Assembly: GCF_002158995.1 (NCBI RefSeq)
Contig: NZ_LOHF01000008.1
Span: forward strand, 31,593-95,592
DNA from: Pseudomonas caspiana
GTDB taxonomy: Bacteria > Pseudomonadota > Gammaproteobacteria > Pseudomonadales > Pseudomonadaceae
Direction of reading: 5' to 3'
DNA length: 64,000 bases
The translations under genes were made by a program, and so were the position numbers. Below, piece by piece: positions 46,985 to 55,836 of the stretch. Numbering within the stretch: position 1 is the stretch's first letter; the number at the start of each line of letters is the position of its first letter. The notes below the pieces were generated by a model. That model saw only the letters and a list, made by a program, of their open reading frames with translations. It was not told where the DNA came from and did no database searches.

Positions 46985-47911
46985 TTAGCCCAACGCCGTG
47001 TCGAGGAACATCATCACCGCAAAGCCGCCCATCAGTCCCAGGGTTGCTGAAGTTTGATGGCCATTGCGGTGGGTTTCCGGAATCACCTCGTGGGACACCA
47101 CAAAGATCATCGCCCCCGCAGCCAGACCCAGGCTGACGGGGTACGCAATGGCAAAGCCGCTGGATATCCCCAGACCAATCAGCGCACCGATAGGCTCCAT
47201 CAAGCCTGAGCCAACGGCTACCAGCATGGCCTTCATTGAGGACAACCCCGTCACCCGCAGCGCCAAGGCAATCGCCAGGCCTTCGGGTATGTCCTGAATT
47301 GCAATGGCGGTGGCCAGCGGTACGCCCACTTGCATATCGCCATTGGCAAAGCCGACGCCGATTGCCATCCCTTCAGGCAGGTTGTGCAGAGTAATTGCCA
47401 GCACGAACAGCCAGACCCGATTGATACGCTCCGAATGCGGGCCCTGGCGGCCGACGCTCTCGTGTTCATGGGGTGTGAACTTGTCCAGACCCAGCATCAA
47501 CAACACACCGAGCCCTAGACCAAGCACCACCGTGCCAGCCGCCAGCGGTCCGCTGTCGGTAATGTCACGAGCAGCAGCAAGCCCCGGCAAAATCAGCGAA
47601 AACGAACTGGCAGCAAGCATCATCCCTGCGGCAAAGCCCAGCATCACGTCCTGAGTGCGCTGGTCAACTTCCCTCAGTGCCACGGCGATGACCGCGCCCA
47701 GCGCCGTTGCCGCGAAACCGGCAGTACCACCCAGCAGCGCGTAATGCAGGTTGTCCTGATTGGCGCCATAAATCGCGTTGTAACCGCTGGCAACAAACAG
47801 CCCAAGCACGACCAGCAGCACCAGCAAAAAACCGAGGCTGAGCAGGGGAGTGGACTGAGCCTGGGCTAACCACGAGGCCCAAAGCGATCTTGGTTGTGCG
47901 GGTGTTTGCAT
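46985..47911 (-). CDS. ZIP-family metal transporter
   Basis: A 308-residue inner membrane protein that would import zinc, iron or another divalent metal. About eight membrane helices are visible. The metal-site helices TM4 and TM5 carry the ZIP signatures ALTITLHNLPEGMAIGVGFANG, with H, N, P and E, and AIAIQDIPEGLAIALAL, where the aspartate replaces the histidine/asparagine seen in some members. A variable loop near residue 150 has HEHES, a possible metal-binding run. The closest relatives seem to be the ZupT/GufA branch. Its specificity cannot be read. Confidence 0.88.
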   Translation of the reverse strand: MQTPAQPRSLWASWLAQAQSTPLLSLGFLLVLLVVLGLFVASGYNAIYGANQDNLHYALLGGTAGFAATALGAVIAVALREVDQRTQDVMLGFAAGMMLAASSFSLILPGLAAARDITDSGPLAAGTVVLGLGLGVLLMLGLDKFTPHEHESVGRQGPHSERINRVWLFVLAITLHNLPEGMAIGVGFANGDMQVGVPLATAIAIQDIPEGLAIALALRVTGLSSMKAMLVAVGSGLMEPIGALIGLGISSGFAIAYPVSLGLAAGAMIFVVSHEVIPETHRNGHQTSATLGLMGGFAVMMFLDTALG

Positions 47912-48078
47912 GACTGGCTGACCCTGTCTGAAGAATCTGAACGCAAATGTTTAGACGTTGAGCGGTTTAAATGCTGGCGTGACCTGATTCGGAACGCAAA
48001 AATATGCGGTTGGTTCAACGGAACCCTACAGCAATGCCACTATCCTAGAGGGGCGTTTATTCAATCTGGAGCAATATC

Positions 48079-48270
48079 ATGGGTTCTACGTTTAATGGTT
48101 TGGTAGGGCTGATCATTTTGGCTCTCGACATTTGGGCCATCATCCACGTGCTGAAAAGCGGTGCCGAAACCGGGATTAAAATCCTCTGGGTACTTCTGAT
48201 CGCGTTACTGCCTGTGCTGGGGCTGATCATCTGGGCTGTTGCTGGTCCGCGGGGCAATGTGCGGATTTGA
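48079..48270 (+). CDS. PLDc_N-type small membrane protein
   Basis: A 63-residue protein with two membrane helices (LVGLIILALDIWAIIHVL and ILWVLLIALLPVLGLIIWAVAG) and the end motif GPRGNVRI. This matches the 'phospholipase D nuclease N-terminal' small domain family, which often occurs alone in bacteria with no phospholipase. The start follows GGAGCAATATC. The role is unknown. A palindromic repeat follows. Confidence 0.85.
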   Translation: MGSTFNGLVGLIILALDIWAIIHVLKSGAETGIKILWVLLIALLPVLGLIIWAVAGPRGNVRI

Positions 48271-48296
48271 TCTGCACCGCGCTGTAAACAAGTGAC

Positions 48297-48369
48297 CTGT
48301 AGGCGCTGCCGAAGGCCGCGATGGCGGTGGGTCAGGATGGATGCATCGCAGCCTTCGGTAGCGCCTACG
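48297..48369. repeat. Palindromic intergenic repeat
   Basis: CTGTAGGCGCTGCCGAAGGC with CGCGATGGCGG faces GCATCGCAGCCTTCGGTAGC followed by GCCTAC. Same family as 1227, 27791 and 51926. It lies upstream of speE. Confidence 0.82.
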
Positions 48370-48533
48370 GGAGGCGCATCTTCAAACTCAGGATTTTTTT
48401 TTCGCGGGAACCCAGGGTTTTCAGTGCTTACAGCACCCGAGGTTCGACCTGTCATCATTCGCAACGTAGAATGCGCGCCTTCCTTATGGGCGGCTGGCCG
48501 TCCTGTTTTCAGCATTCATCAGGGACCTACCCC

Positions 48534-49394
48534 ATGAGCGACTATCAAGAAACGTTGTACGAGGGTTACGGCCAGCGCTTTCGCATTGAAAAAATGCTCC
48601 ACGAAGTGCGCACCGAACATCAGCATCTGGTGATTTTCCAGAACCCGCGCATGGGCCGGGTGATGGCGCTGGATGGCGTGATCCAGACCACAGAAGCTGA
48701 CGAGTTCATTTATCACGAGATGCTGACCCATGTGCCAATCCTGGCTCATGGTGCTGCGCGTCGTGTATTGATCATCGGTGGCGGTGACGGCGGCATGCTG
48801 CGCGAAGTGGCCAAGCATGGCTCTGTCGAACACATCACCATGGTCGAAATCGACGGCACTGTGGTCGAGATGTGCAAGGAATTCCTGCCGGAACACTCCA
48901 AGGGGGCATTCGATGACCCGCGCCTGAATCTGGTGATCGACGACGGCATGCGCTTTGTCGCAACCACTGAAGAAAAATTCGACGTGATCATTTCTGACTC
49001 CACCGACCCGATCGGTCCGGGTGAAGTGCTGTTCTCGGAAAACTTCTATCAGGCTTGTCATCGCTGCCTGAACGAAGGTGGCATCCTGGTCACGCAGAAC
49101 GGTACTCCGTTCATGCAACTCAGCGGCGTGCAGACGACTGCTGGACGCATGCGTGGTTTGTTTGCGGACTGGCACTTCTATCAGGCTGCGATTCCGACTT
49201 ACATCGGTGGCGCCATGACCTTTGCCTGGGGGGCAACCGACCCGGCGTATCGCAAATTGCCACTTGAGACCTTGCGTCAGCGTTTCGCGGGTAGCGGTAT
49301 TGTTACTCGCTATTACAACCCTGAAGTCCATATCGGTGCTTTCGCACTGCCGCAGTACGTGCTCCAGGCCGTGAACAAGCCAAGCAACGACTGA
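48534..49394 (+). CDS. speE: Polyamine aminopropyltransferase (spermidine synthase)
   Basis: A 286-residue enzyme that transfers the aminopropyl group of decarboxylated SAM to putrescine. The binding motifs are [24 protein letters not shown] (split about residues 39-62), the glycine-rich [17 protein letters not shown] near residue 78 and [15 protein letters not shown] near residue 152. ATG 48534 gives the standard [13 protein letters not shown] start. The open frame to 48321 runs through the preceding repeat and was rejected. SpeE next to an LtaS-like gene is the usual Pseudomonas order. Confidence 0.95.
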   Translation: MSDYQETLYEGYGQRFRIEKMLHEVRTEHQHLVIFQNPRMGRVMALDGVIQTTEADEFIYHEMLTHVPILAHGAARRVLIIGGGDGGMLREVAKHGSVEHITMVEIDGTVVEMCKEFLPEHSKGAFDDPRLNLVIDDGMRFVATTEEKFDVIISDSTDPIGPGEVLFSENFYQACHRCLNEGGILVTQNGTPFMQLSGVQTTAGRMRGLFADWHFYQAAIPTYIGGAMTFAWGATDPAYRKLPLETLRQRFAGSGIVTRYYNPEVHIGAFALPQYVLQAVNKPSND

Positions 49395-49742
49395 TATCTG
49401 TAACGATTACGCAAGCATGGCCCATCCGCTGGAAGGTCATGCTTGCGTTGCATTCGGGCAACAGCAGACGCCGCTGATTCGCCACTACAAATTTTTCACG
49501 CCTCGTCCTTGAGAATTGCGCGCGGTTTTCAGCCGTTCGCTACTCGTGTTCGTGTGCCCGGGCTTTTTCCCCGGACTTCTCACCCGGTTTCTTACTGCTG
49601 AAGGTAAAACATCTGTAGTGCATCGCTGCTAAATCCCGGGCGATCACGTAAGATTTGCGCCCGCCGTTCGCCAATGCCTGGTCATTGCCGGGCGCACCTG
49701 TATTTCGAACCCTACTTTGAATCCAACGGATCCTAGAACAAC
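49395..49742. other. Intergenic region between speE and the LtaS-like gene
   Basis: About 350 bases without a gene. A strong inverted repeat near its start, ACGCAAGCATG / CATGCTTGCGT at about 49409-49446, has a loop of roughly 15 bases but no T run, so it may be a factor-dependent end or protein site. The remainder should contain the promoter of the next gene; no convincing elements were fixed. Confidence 0.5.
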
Positions 49743-51830
49743 ATGGCTAAACCGGACGCTATGATTCATAAGCACGCGTCGTCGCGCTCGCTGCAACCCA
49801 CCGTCAAATCGCATCTGGCTTATACGCTGCTCAGTGCGTTGGTACTGATGGTGATGTACACGCTCTTGCGCGTCGCGTTGCTGGTTTATAACCGCGAGAT
49901 GATCGGTGACACACCGGCCTCGGCCTTTGTCGAAGCGCTGTTCAACGGTATGCGTTTCGACTTGCGTCTGACCGTTTACCTGATGATCCCGCTGTTGCTT
50001 TCGTTGTTCAGCGTCCGCGCCATGGCTGCACGGGGCTTCTTCCGTTTCTGGCTGACCGTGGTTGCCAGCATCACGCTGTTTCTCGGCCTGATGGAAATGG
50101 ACTTCTATCGTGAATTCCACCAGCGGCTGAATGGTCTGGTGTTCCAGTACGTCAAGGAAGATCCGAAAACCGTTCTGAGTATGTTGTGGTATGGCTTCCC
50201 CGTGGTGCGTTACCTGTTGGCATGGGCCGTTGTCACCTGGCTGCTGAGTCTGGTATTCAAAGGGATTGATCGTGTCACTCGCCCACGCCGTGAGTTCAGC
50301 GTCAGTAATTCCAGCAACCGCAATGTGGCACCGTGGTATGCGCGTATTGGCGTGTTCGTAGTGTGCTTGCTGATCGCCGTTATTGCCGTGCGTGGCACGC
50401 TGCGTCAGGGGCCGCCCCTGCGTTGGGGTGATGCTTACACCACGGAATCCAATTTCGCCAACACATTGGGCCTCAATGGCACTCTGACTCTGATCGCCGC
50501 GGCCAAAGCCAGTATGTCGTCGCATCGCGACAATGCCTGGAAGGCGACTTTGCCTGAAGCCCAGGCTGAGCAAATCGTGCGTAACATGCTGTTGACCAGT
50601 CACGACAAACTTGTAGACGGTGATATTGCTGCTGTCCGCCGAGAGTTTACGCCTCCGGTGGAGAACACGCTTCCGATCAAGAACGTCGTAGTCATCCTGA
50701 TGGAAAGTTTTGCCGGACATTCCGTGGGTGCTTTGGGGGATGAAGCGAATATCACACCTTACTTCGACCAGTTGTCCAAAGAAGGGTTGTTGTTTGATCG
50801 TTTTTTCTCTAACGGTACACATACCCACCAAGGGATGTTCGCAACCATGGCGTGCTTCCCCAACCTGCCGGCTTTCGAATATCTGATGCGTATGCCTGAG
50901 GGCGCGCACAAGCTGTCCGGCTTGCCTCAGTTGCTAAGCGCCCGGGGTTTTGACGACGTCTATGTCTACAACGGTAACTTCGCCTGGGACAACCAGTCGG
51001 GTTTCTTCAGCAATCAGGGAATGACTAACTTTGTGGGTCGTGAAGACTTCGTCAATCCAGTGTTTTCTGATCCGACCTGGGGCGTTTCCGATCAGGACAT
51101 GTTTGATCGCGGCGCGCAGGAGTTGAAAGCCCGTGCGGAGAAGGGCAAGCCTTTCTATGCGCTGCTTCAAAGTCTTTCCAATCACACACCTTATGCATTG
51201 CCGACCAATCTTCCGGTGGAGAAAGTTACCGGTCAGGGCACTCTCGATGAGCATCTCACTGCGATGCGCTATTCCGACTGGGCACTTGGTCAGTTCTTCG
51301 AGAAGGTCAAGAAGGAGCCGTACTACAAGGAAACCCTGTTCGTCGTAGTGGGTGACCACGGTTTCGGTAATCGCCAGCAGATTACTGAAATGGACTTGGG
51401 TCGCTTCAATGTGCCGATGTTGATCATCGCTCCGGGTGTACAAGAGAAGTTTGGTCAGCGCAGCAGTATTGTAGGCACTCAGATCGACATCGTACCCACG
51501 ATCATGGGCCGTCTTGGCGGTGAAACCCGTCATCAGTGCTGGGGCCGTGACTTGCTCAACCTTCCGGCTGGCGACACTGGCTTTGGCGTGATCAAACCAT
51601 CGGGTGGTGAGCAGACTGTCGCGCTGGTCACTCAGGATCGCATTCTCATTGAACCCAAGGATATGGAGCCTCAGGTCCTGACGTACACGCTGGGTCGTAC
51701 GCCGCACGCTGAGTTGGTACCTGATGCTCCTGATACCAAGGTATTGCGCGACAAGCTCGACAGCTTCCTGCAAACGGCAACCAAGAGCCTGCTGGATAAC
51801 ACTGCAGGTGTAGAAGCCAGCAAGAATTGA
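49743..51830 (+). CDS. LtaS-like membrane phosphotransferase (sulfatase fold)
   Basis: A 695-residue inner membrane protein. About five helices occupy residues 25-220; the periplasmic catalytic domain starts near residue 305. It has the alkaline-phosphatase-fold motifs NVVVILMESFAGHS (metal ligand glutamate, about residue 320), the threonine nucleophile in SNGTHTHQGMFAT (about 359-361), and FVVVGDHGFGNR (about 537). In Gram-positives such enzymes polymerise glycerol phosphate; Pseudomonas has no lipoteichoic acid, so here it probably moves phosphoglycerol or phosphoethanolamine onto a periplasmic or envelope acceptor. The acceptor is unknown. ATG 49743 follows GGATCCTAGAACAAC. Confidence 0.85.
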   Translation: MAKPDAMIHKHASSRSLQPTVKSHLAYTLLSALVLMVMYTLLRVALLVYNREMIGDTPASAFVEALFNGMRFDLRLTVYLMIPLLLSLFSVRAMAARGFFRFWLTVVASITLFLGLMEMDFYREFHQRLNGLVFQYVKEDPKTVLSMLWYGFPVVRYLLAWAVVTWLLSLVFKGIDRVTRPRREFSVSNSSNRNVAPWYARIGVFVVCLLIAVIAVRGTLRQGPPLRWGDAYTTESNFANTLGLNGTLTLIAAAKASMSSHRDNAWKATLPEAQAEQIVRNMLLTSHDKLVDGDIAAVRREFTPPVENTLPIKNVVVILMESFAGHSVGALGDEANITPYFDQLSKEGLLFDRFFSNGTHTHQGMFATMACFPNLPAFEYLMRMPEGAHKLSGLPQLLSARGFDDVYVYNGNFAWDNQSGFFSNQGMTNFVGREDFVNPVFSDPTWGVSDQDMFDRGAQELKARAEKGKPFYALLQSLSNHTPYALPTNLPVEKVTGQGTLDEHLTAMRYSDWALGQFFEKVKKEPYYKETLFVVVGDHGFGNRQQITEMDLGRFNVPMLIIAPGVQEKFGQRSSIVGTQIDIVPTIMGRLGGETRHQCWGRDLLNLPAGDTGFGVIKPSGGEQTVALVTQDRILIEPKDMEPQVLTYTLGRTPHAELVPDAPDTKVLRDKLDSFLQTATKSLLDNTAGVEASKN

Positions 51831-51850
51831 TCCGCTGGTGATGTAAACAG

Positions 51851-51875
51851 AAAGCCCCTCACGCAGGGGCTTTTT
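51851..51875 (+). terminator. Terminator after the LtaS-like gene
   Basis: AAAGCCCCTC / GAGGGGCTTT-type stem (AAGCCCCT..AGGGGCTT) with a short loop, followed by five Ts. Confidence 0.93.
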
Positions 51876-51925
51876 GTTGTCCGGGCATGCCGAAAAGATC
51901 TCGCCGTCATGAGCGTGCGACTGAG

Positions 51926-51999
51926 CTGTAGGAGCTGCCGAAGGCTGCGAGGCATTCAGTCTGACGCACCGCTATCGCAGCCTTCGGCAGCTCCTACAG
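51926..51999. repeat. Palindromic intergenic repeat
   Basis: CTGTAGGAGCTGCCGAAGGC with TGCGA faces TATCGCAGCCTTCGGCAGC followed by TCCTACAG, nearly perfect over 25 bases. Same family as 1227 and 48297. Confidence 0.88.
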
Positions 52000-52124
52000 G
52001 TCTTATGTTTGCCGCGAGACAACGTGGCGCCATGGACTGTATTGATTCAAATCCTGTGAACGAATTCCCCCCTCAAAAGGTCAAGATCACGTAAGCCGCA
52101 TTGTCGGCTGCCGAGGAGACCTTA

Positions 52125-52361
52125 ATGAAACAGTGGACCATTTCGTATCTCGACAAAGACGGTGTGCAGCAAAGCCAGGTGATGGAGTCTGATCATCGTC
52201 CCAGTGACGAGGAAGTTGCTCGCCGTCTGCGCCACATTTTGGTTCCGGTCGCTGATGAGCTGGACATGAACGATCTGGACGGCCGAATAGCCGAGCCGAC
52301 AGCGAAGTCTTTGAAAGAACACAATGCCGTGCAGATCATCTCTATCAAAGAGGCGTCCTGA
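52125..52361 (+). CDS. Small hypothetical protein
   Basis: A 78-residue soluble, acidic protein (MKQWTISYLDKDG...IISIKEAS). No family recognised. The start follows GAGGAGACCTTA, a strong ribosome binding site, and the frame keeps host-like codon use, so it is likely real. Downstream, 247 bases separate it from the RraB-family gene. Confidence 0.7.
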   Translation: MKQWTISYLDKDGVQQSQVMESDHRPSDEEVARRLRHILVPVADELDMNDLDGRIAEPTAKSLKEHNAVQIISIKEAS

Positions 52362-52608
52362 GCGTGTAAAAAAAATTGCTCCAACCAGGAATTGGCAGAA
52401 CGCCAACGAAGGGGTTACTCTGCAAATGAGGCGGGTGACACACTTCTCCCGTTTCTCCCATGTCGATGCCGATCTTTGAATGGACCCGGCCTTGTCAGCT
52501 ACATGCTTGATCCCAGGCGGCGGAGTATCCGCCGTGTGACGCAACTGTTTGGACGCGTCGTTTCGGGAATGTTGAAACTCTATCTATCGTTGAATAGGAG
52601 GACGTTTC

Positions 52609-52950
52609 ATGAGCACAGCCTATCAAGAGGACATCAGCAGTAACGTACTGCGCCGCATGAAAGAAAGCGGTTTTGATTTCGCGCGTATCCACCCTATCGA
52701 GTTCTACGCCATTTTCCCGGACGAGGAACGGGCAAGGCAGGCTGCGGATCAATACCGTGGCGAATCCCTTAATACTCAGATCAATGTAAGAGATGACGGC
52801 GCTTGGCACTTGCAGCTGAGCAAGGTGATGCACGCGACGTATGACGGTATCGGTGATTTCGAACAGGATTTCCAGGCTGCAATCACGCCGCTGGATGGCG
52901 AGGTTGAGGGCTGGGGAGTCAGGCAGGAGATCAGGCGTCTGCACGCATGA
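52609..52950 (+). CDS. RraB-family (ribonuclease E inhibitor-like) protein
   Basis: A 113-residue acidic protein. The RraB fold pattern is seen: PIEFYAIFPDEERARQAAD near residues 29-45, a central INVRDDGAWHLQLSKVM block, and the end DGEVEGWGVRQEIR, close to the EYDGWG signature. RraB of E. coli binds RNase E and changes which RNAs it cuts. Pseudomonas versions are less studied, so the function is inferred. ATG follows TAGGAGGACGTTTC. A terminator follows at 52973-53016. Confidence 0.8.
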   Translation: MSTAYQEDISSNVLRRMKESGFDFARIHPIEFYAIFPDEERARQAADQYRGESLNTQINVRDDGAWHLQLSKVMHATYDGIGDFEQDFQAAITPLDGEVEGWGVRQEIRRLHA

Positions 52951-52972
52951 AACTTATGATGATGCGTTGAAT

Positions 52973-53016
52973 AACCGGTCAATTTCTGGGCGCATGCCTG
53001 GGAATTGGCCGGTTTT
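52973..53016 (+). terminator. Terminator after the RraB-family gene
   Basis: AACCGGTCAATTT pairs with GAATTGGCCGGTT (one G-U) around a loop of about 16 bases and is followed by TTAGTTTG. The T run is short. Confidence 0.7.
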
Positions 53017-53089
53017 AGTTTGTATGTTCTAAACGCAGAAAGCAGTATCCGGTGGTTCTACAGATACGAGATCAACCCGTTGAAAGGAC

Positions 53090-53117
53090 AAAAAAAGAGC
53101 CACTCAGTGAGTGGCTC
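53090..53117 (-). terminator. Orphan minus-strand intrinsic terminator
   Basis: GAGCCACTCA-G-TGAGTGGCTC (53097-53117) is a perfect palindrome. Read on the minus strand it is followed by seven Us (53096-53090). No T run follows on the plus strand, so the direction is clear. Confidence 0.85.
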
Positions 53118-53290
53118 AAAGGGAAGTCCGGGTAAGAAATCGGTGTTGCCAGCGCTGTCGTGTTTTTCGACAACGACTTGAAACGGGGCATGCAAATACA
53201 GTGTGCTTCAGATGTCGTGGATTATCGGGAAACGATATCGTCTCGTGAAATCAACTCTGGCTATGCTGTTCATAGCTTTTGCAGTTGAAA
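53090..53290 (-). ncRNA. Candidate minus-strand small RNA
   Basis: A textbook minus-strand terminator lies at 53090-53117, but there is no minus-strand gene to its right for more than 3 kb: 53455-56651 is filled with plus-strand genes. The 340 bases between contain no reading frame worth calling. The RNA would therefore begin somewhere in 53188-53454 and end near 53090; the given right end is only a guess. The sequence just before the hairpin (CCGATTTCTTACCCGGACTTCCC) contains unpaired pyrimidines that could pair with mRNAs or bind Hfq. No promoter was fixed by eye. Confidence 0.5.
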
Positions 53291-53454
53291 GACGCTTCCG
53301 AATGAAGCGTAGGAGAATTGGTTGAGAGGGTTCTTGCACAGGAATGGTGCGAATACCTTTCTATGTTTATGTAACCATTTGATATTTAAGCGTTTATGCC
53401 GATGGCACGGGCCTTGCGAAGGCCCTTGGTGTCCGTGGTGACAAGGAGTACGGC

Positions 53455-54864
53455 ATGATCCGCACCTTTTATGATGAGATGTACGATGCTGGCGGCCTGG
53501 TCCGTCCGCATTATCGGGAATTTGCCCGCTGGCTGGGTGAGACGCCCCCTGAGCTATTGGCTCAGCGCAGGCGTGAAGCCGATCTATTGTTTCATCGGGC
53601 CGGGATCACGTTCACGCTCTATGGTGATGAGCAGGGCACAGAGCGCCTGATTCCTTTCGACACGATTCCGCGCAGTATTCCGGCCAGTGAGTGGCGGGTG
53701 GTTGAGCGCGGCTGTATTCAGCGCGTCAAGGCGCTGAATATGTTCCTTGCCGACCTCTATCACGAGCAACGGATTATCAAGGCAGGGGTTATCCCCGCCG
53801 AACAGGTACTGGCCAACGAGCAGTACCAACTGGCGATGCAGGGCCTTAATCTGCATCGCGATCTGTATTCGCATATCTCTGGCGTTGACCTGGTTCGTGA
53901 TGGCGACGGCACGTATTACGTGCTGGAAGACAACCTGCGCACGCCGAGTGGCGTGAGTTACATGCTCGAAGACCGCAAGATGATGATGCGTCTGTTCCCC
54001 GAGCTGTTTGCCGCGCAGCGCATTGCGCCTATCGATCATTACCCGAATTTGCTGCTCGACACATTGAAGAGTTCCAGCCCGCTGGATAACCCGAGTGTGG
54101 TGGTACTCACCCCTGGGCGCTTCAACAGTGCGTTTTTCGAGCACGCGTTTCTCGCGCGGGAAATGGGTGTTGAGTTGGTTGAAGGTGCGGATCTGTTCGT
54201 GCGTGATGATCGCGTGTTCATGCGGACCACCGATGGGCCGAAAGCGGTGGATGTTATCTACCGTCGTCTAGACGACGCGTTCCTCGATCCATTGGCGTTC
54301 AACCCTGATTCGATGCTGGGCGTACCTGGCCTGCTCTCGGCTTATCGCTCCGGCAATGTGGTGTTGGCGAACGCGATCGGTACCGGGGTGGCGGATGACA
54401 AGTCGGTTTATCCATATGTCACGGACATGATTCGTTTCTATCTGGATGAAGAGCCAATCCTGCAGAACGTGCCGACCTGGCAATGTCGCAAGCCTGCTGA
54501 CTTGTCCCATGTGCTGGCCAATCTTCCGGAACTGGTGGTCAAAGAAACTCAAGGATCGGGCGGTTACGGCATGCTGGTTGGGCCGGCTTCGACGGCTGCG
54601 GAAATCGAGTCGTTCCGCGCCCGTATCAAAGCCAAACCACATGCGTACATCGCGCAACCGACGTTGTGCCTGTCGACCTGTCCGACCTTCGTCGAGAACG
54701 GCATCGCGCCGCGCCATATCGATTTGCGCCCGTTTGTCCTTTCTGGTCGTGAAACCCGCGTCGTACCCGGCGGGCTCACCCGAGTCGCGTTACGCGAAGG
54801 CTCGCTGGTGGTGAACTCGTCTCAAGGTGGCGGAACAAAAGACACCTGGGTGGTCGAGGATTAA
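53455..54864 (+). CDS. Circularly permuted ATP-grasp protein
   Basis: A 469-residue cytoplasmic protein of the DUF404/DUF407 family, whose ATP-grasp domain is circularly permuted. Marks include HRAGITFTLYGD near residue 43, VLEDNLRTPSGVSYMLEDRKMM near residue 160-181, IYRRLDDAFLDPLAF near residue 268 and LVVKETQGSGGYGMLVGP near residue 360. Relatives are ATP-dependent ligases, perhaps acting on peptides. It opens the conserved three-gene set with the alpha-E and transglutaminase genes, with a 12-base gap, suggesting one pathway of peptide bond formation and processing. The start follows AAGGAGTACGGC. Confidence 0.88.
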   Translation: MIRTFYDEMYDAGGLVRPHYREFARWLGETPPELLAQRRREADLLFHRAGITFTLYGDEQGTERLIPFDTIPRSIPASEWRVVERGCIQRVKALNMFLADLYHEQRIIKAGVIPAEQVLANEQYQLAMQGLNLHRDLYSHISGVDLVRDGDGTYYVLEDNLRTPSGVSYMLEDRKMMMRLFPELFAAQRIAPIDHYPNLLLDTLKSSSPLDNPSVVVLTPGRFNSAFFEHAFLAREMGVELVEGADLFVRDDRVFMRTTDGPKAVDVIYRRLDDAFLDPLAFNPDSMLGVPGLLSAYRSGNVVLANAIGTGVADDKSVYPYVTDMIRFYLDEEPILQNVPTWQCRKPADLSHVLANLPELVVKETQGSGGYGMLVGPASTAAEIESFRARIKAKPHAYIAQPTLCLSTCPTFVENGIAPRHIDLRPFVLSGRETRVVPGGLTRVALREGSLVVNSSQGGGTKDTWVVED

Positions 54865-54876
54865 GGATGCCTGCCA

Positions 54877-55836
54877 ATGCTAAGTAGAACTGCCTCGGAT
54901 TTATACTGGATGTCGCGTTATCTGGAGCGAGCGGAAAACCTCGCCCGGATGCTGGACGTCAGCTATTCGCTGTCTTTAATGCCTCAGGACGGGCGGGGCG
55001 ACGGCCTTGATGAACTGGCCATGCCGCTGCTGATCACCGGCACGCTGGACCACTATCTTGAGCGTCACGGTGAGCTGCACGCGGAACGTTTGCTGCATTT
55101 CTTTGCGCTGGATGCGAGCAACCCGGCCAGTATCTATAGCTGTCTGGGTGCTGCGCGGGCCAGTGCCCATGCGGTACGTGGGCGAATCACTGCCGACATG
55201 TGGGAAAACATCAACTCCACCTGGCTGGAGATTCGCGGCATCGCTGAACAAGGCCTGACCCGTTACGGCATGAGTCGTTTCTGTGAATGGGTCAAAGAGC
55301 GTTCGCACCTGTTCCGCGGCGCGACTTACGGCACGATCATGCGTCATGACGCGTTCCGTTTTATCCGCCTCGGGACCTTCATCGAGCGCGCTGACAACAC
55401 CATGCGCATGCTCGACGCCCGCTACGAAATGCTTGAGCTGCGAGGCAATGACACCAATGCCGTGGCTGACAGCTCGGCGCATGGTTATTACCAGTGGAGT
55501 GCTTTGTTGCGGGCACTGTCGTCCTTTGAGGCGTACACCGAGTTGTATCGAGACGCGCCGGGCGCTCGGCAAGTTGCAGAGCTGTTGTTGTTGCGCTCAG
55601 ACGTACCACGCTCGCTGAGTGCTTGTCTGGAAGAGCTGGACCAGATCCTTGCGAGTCTGCCGGGTGCCAACGGCCGTCCGGCGCAGCGTTTGGCTGCCGA
55701 GCTGGATGCACGCCTGCGTTATACCGGGATCGATGAAATTCTGGATGAGGGCTTGCACAAGTGGTTGAACGAATTCATCCCGTTACTGGCCCAATTGGGT
55801 AACGCCATTCACACTTCTTACCTGGAGGCTGCATGA
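54877..55836 (+). CDS. Alpha-E domain-containing protein
   Basis: A 319-residue, almost entirely helical protein of the alpha-E (DUF403) family. Recognisable runs are LSRTASDLYWMSRYLERAENLARML at the N-terminus, RFCEWVKERSHLFRG and ANTMRMLDARYEML-like sequence near residue 170-190. It has no catalytic motif known to me. It is encoded between the ATP-grasp and transglutaminase proteins in many bacteria and may be their partner or scaffold. The transglutaminase start overlaps its stop as ATGA. Confidence 0.9.
   Translation: MLSRTASDLYWMSRYLERAENLARMLDVSYSLSLMPQDGRGDGLDELAMPLLITGTLDHYLERHGELHAERLLHFFALDASNPASIYSCLGAARASAHAVRGRITADMWENINSTWLEIRGIAEQGLTRYGMSRFCEWVKERSHLFRGATYGTIMRHDAFRFIRLGTFIERADNTMRMLDARYEMLELRGNDTNAVADSSAHGYYQWSALLRALSSFEAYTELYRDAPGARQVAELLLLRSDVPRSLSACLEELDQILASLPGANGRPAQRLAAELDARLRYTGIDEILDEGLHKWLNEFIPLLAQLGNAIHTSYLEAA

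Noticed and set aside
49644..50909. 421-residue minus-strand frame opposite the LtaS-like gene
   Set aside because: Antisense shadow with many His and Gln residues, no motif, and the plus-strand frame has a full membrane and catalytic pattern.
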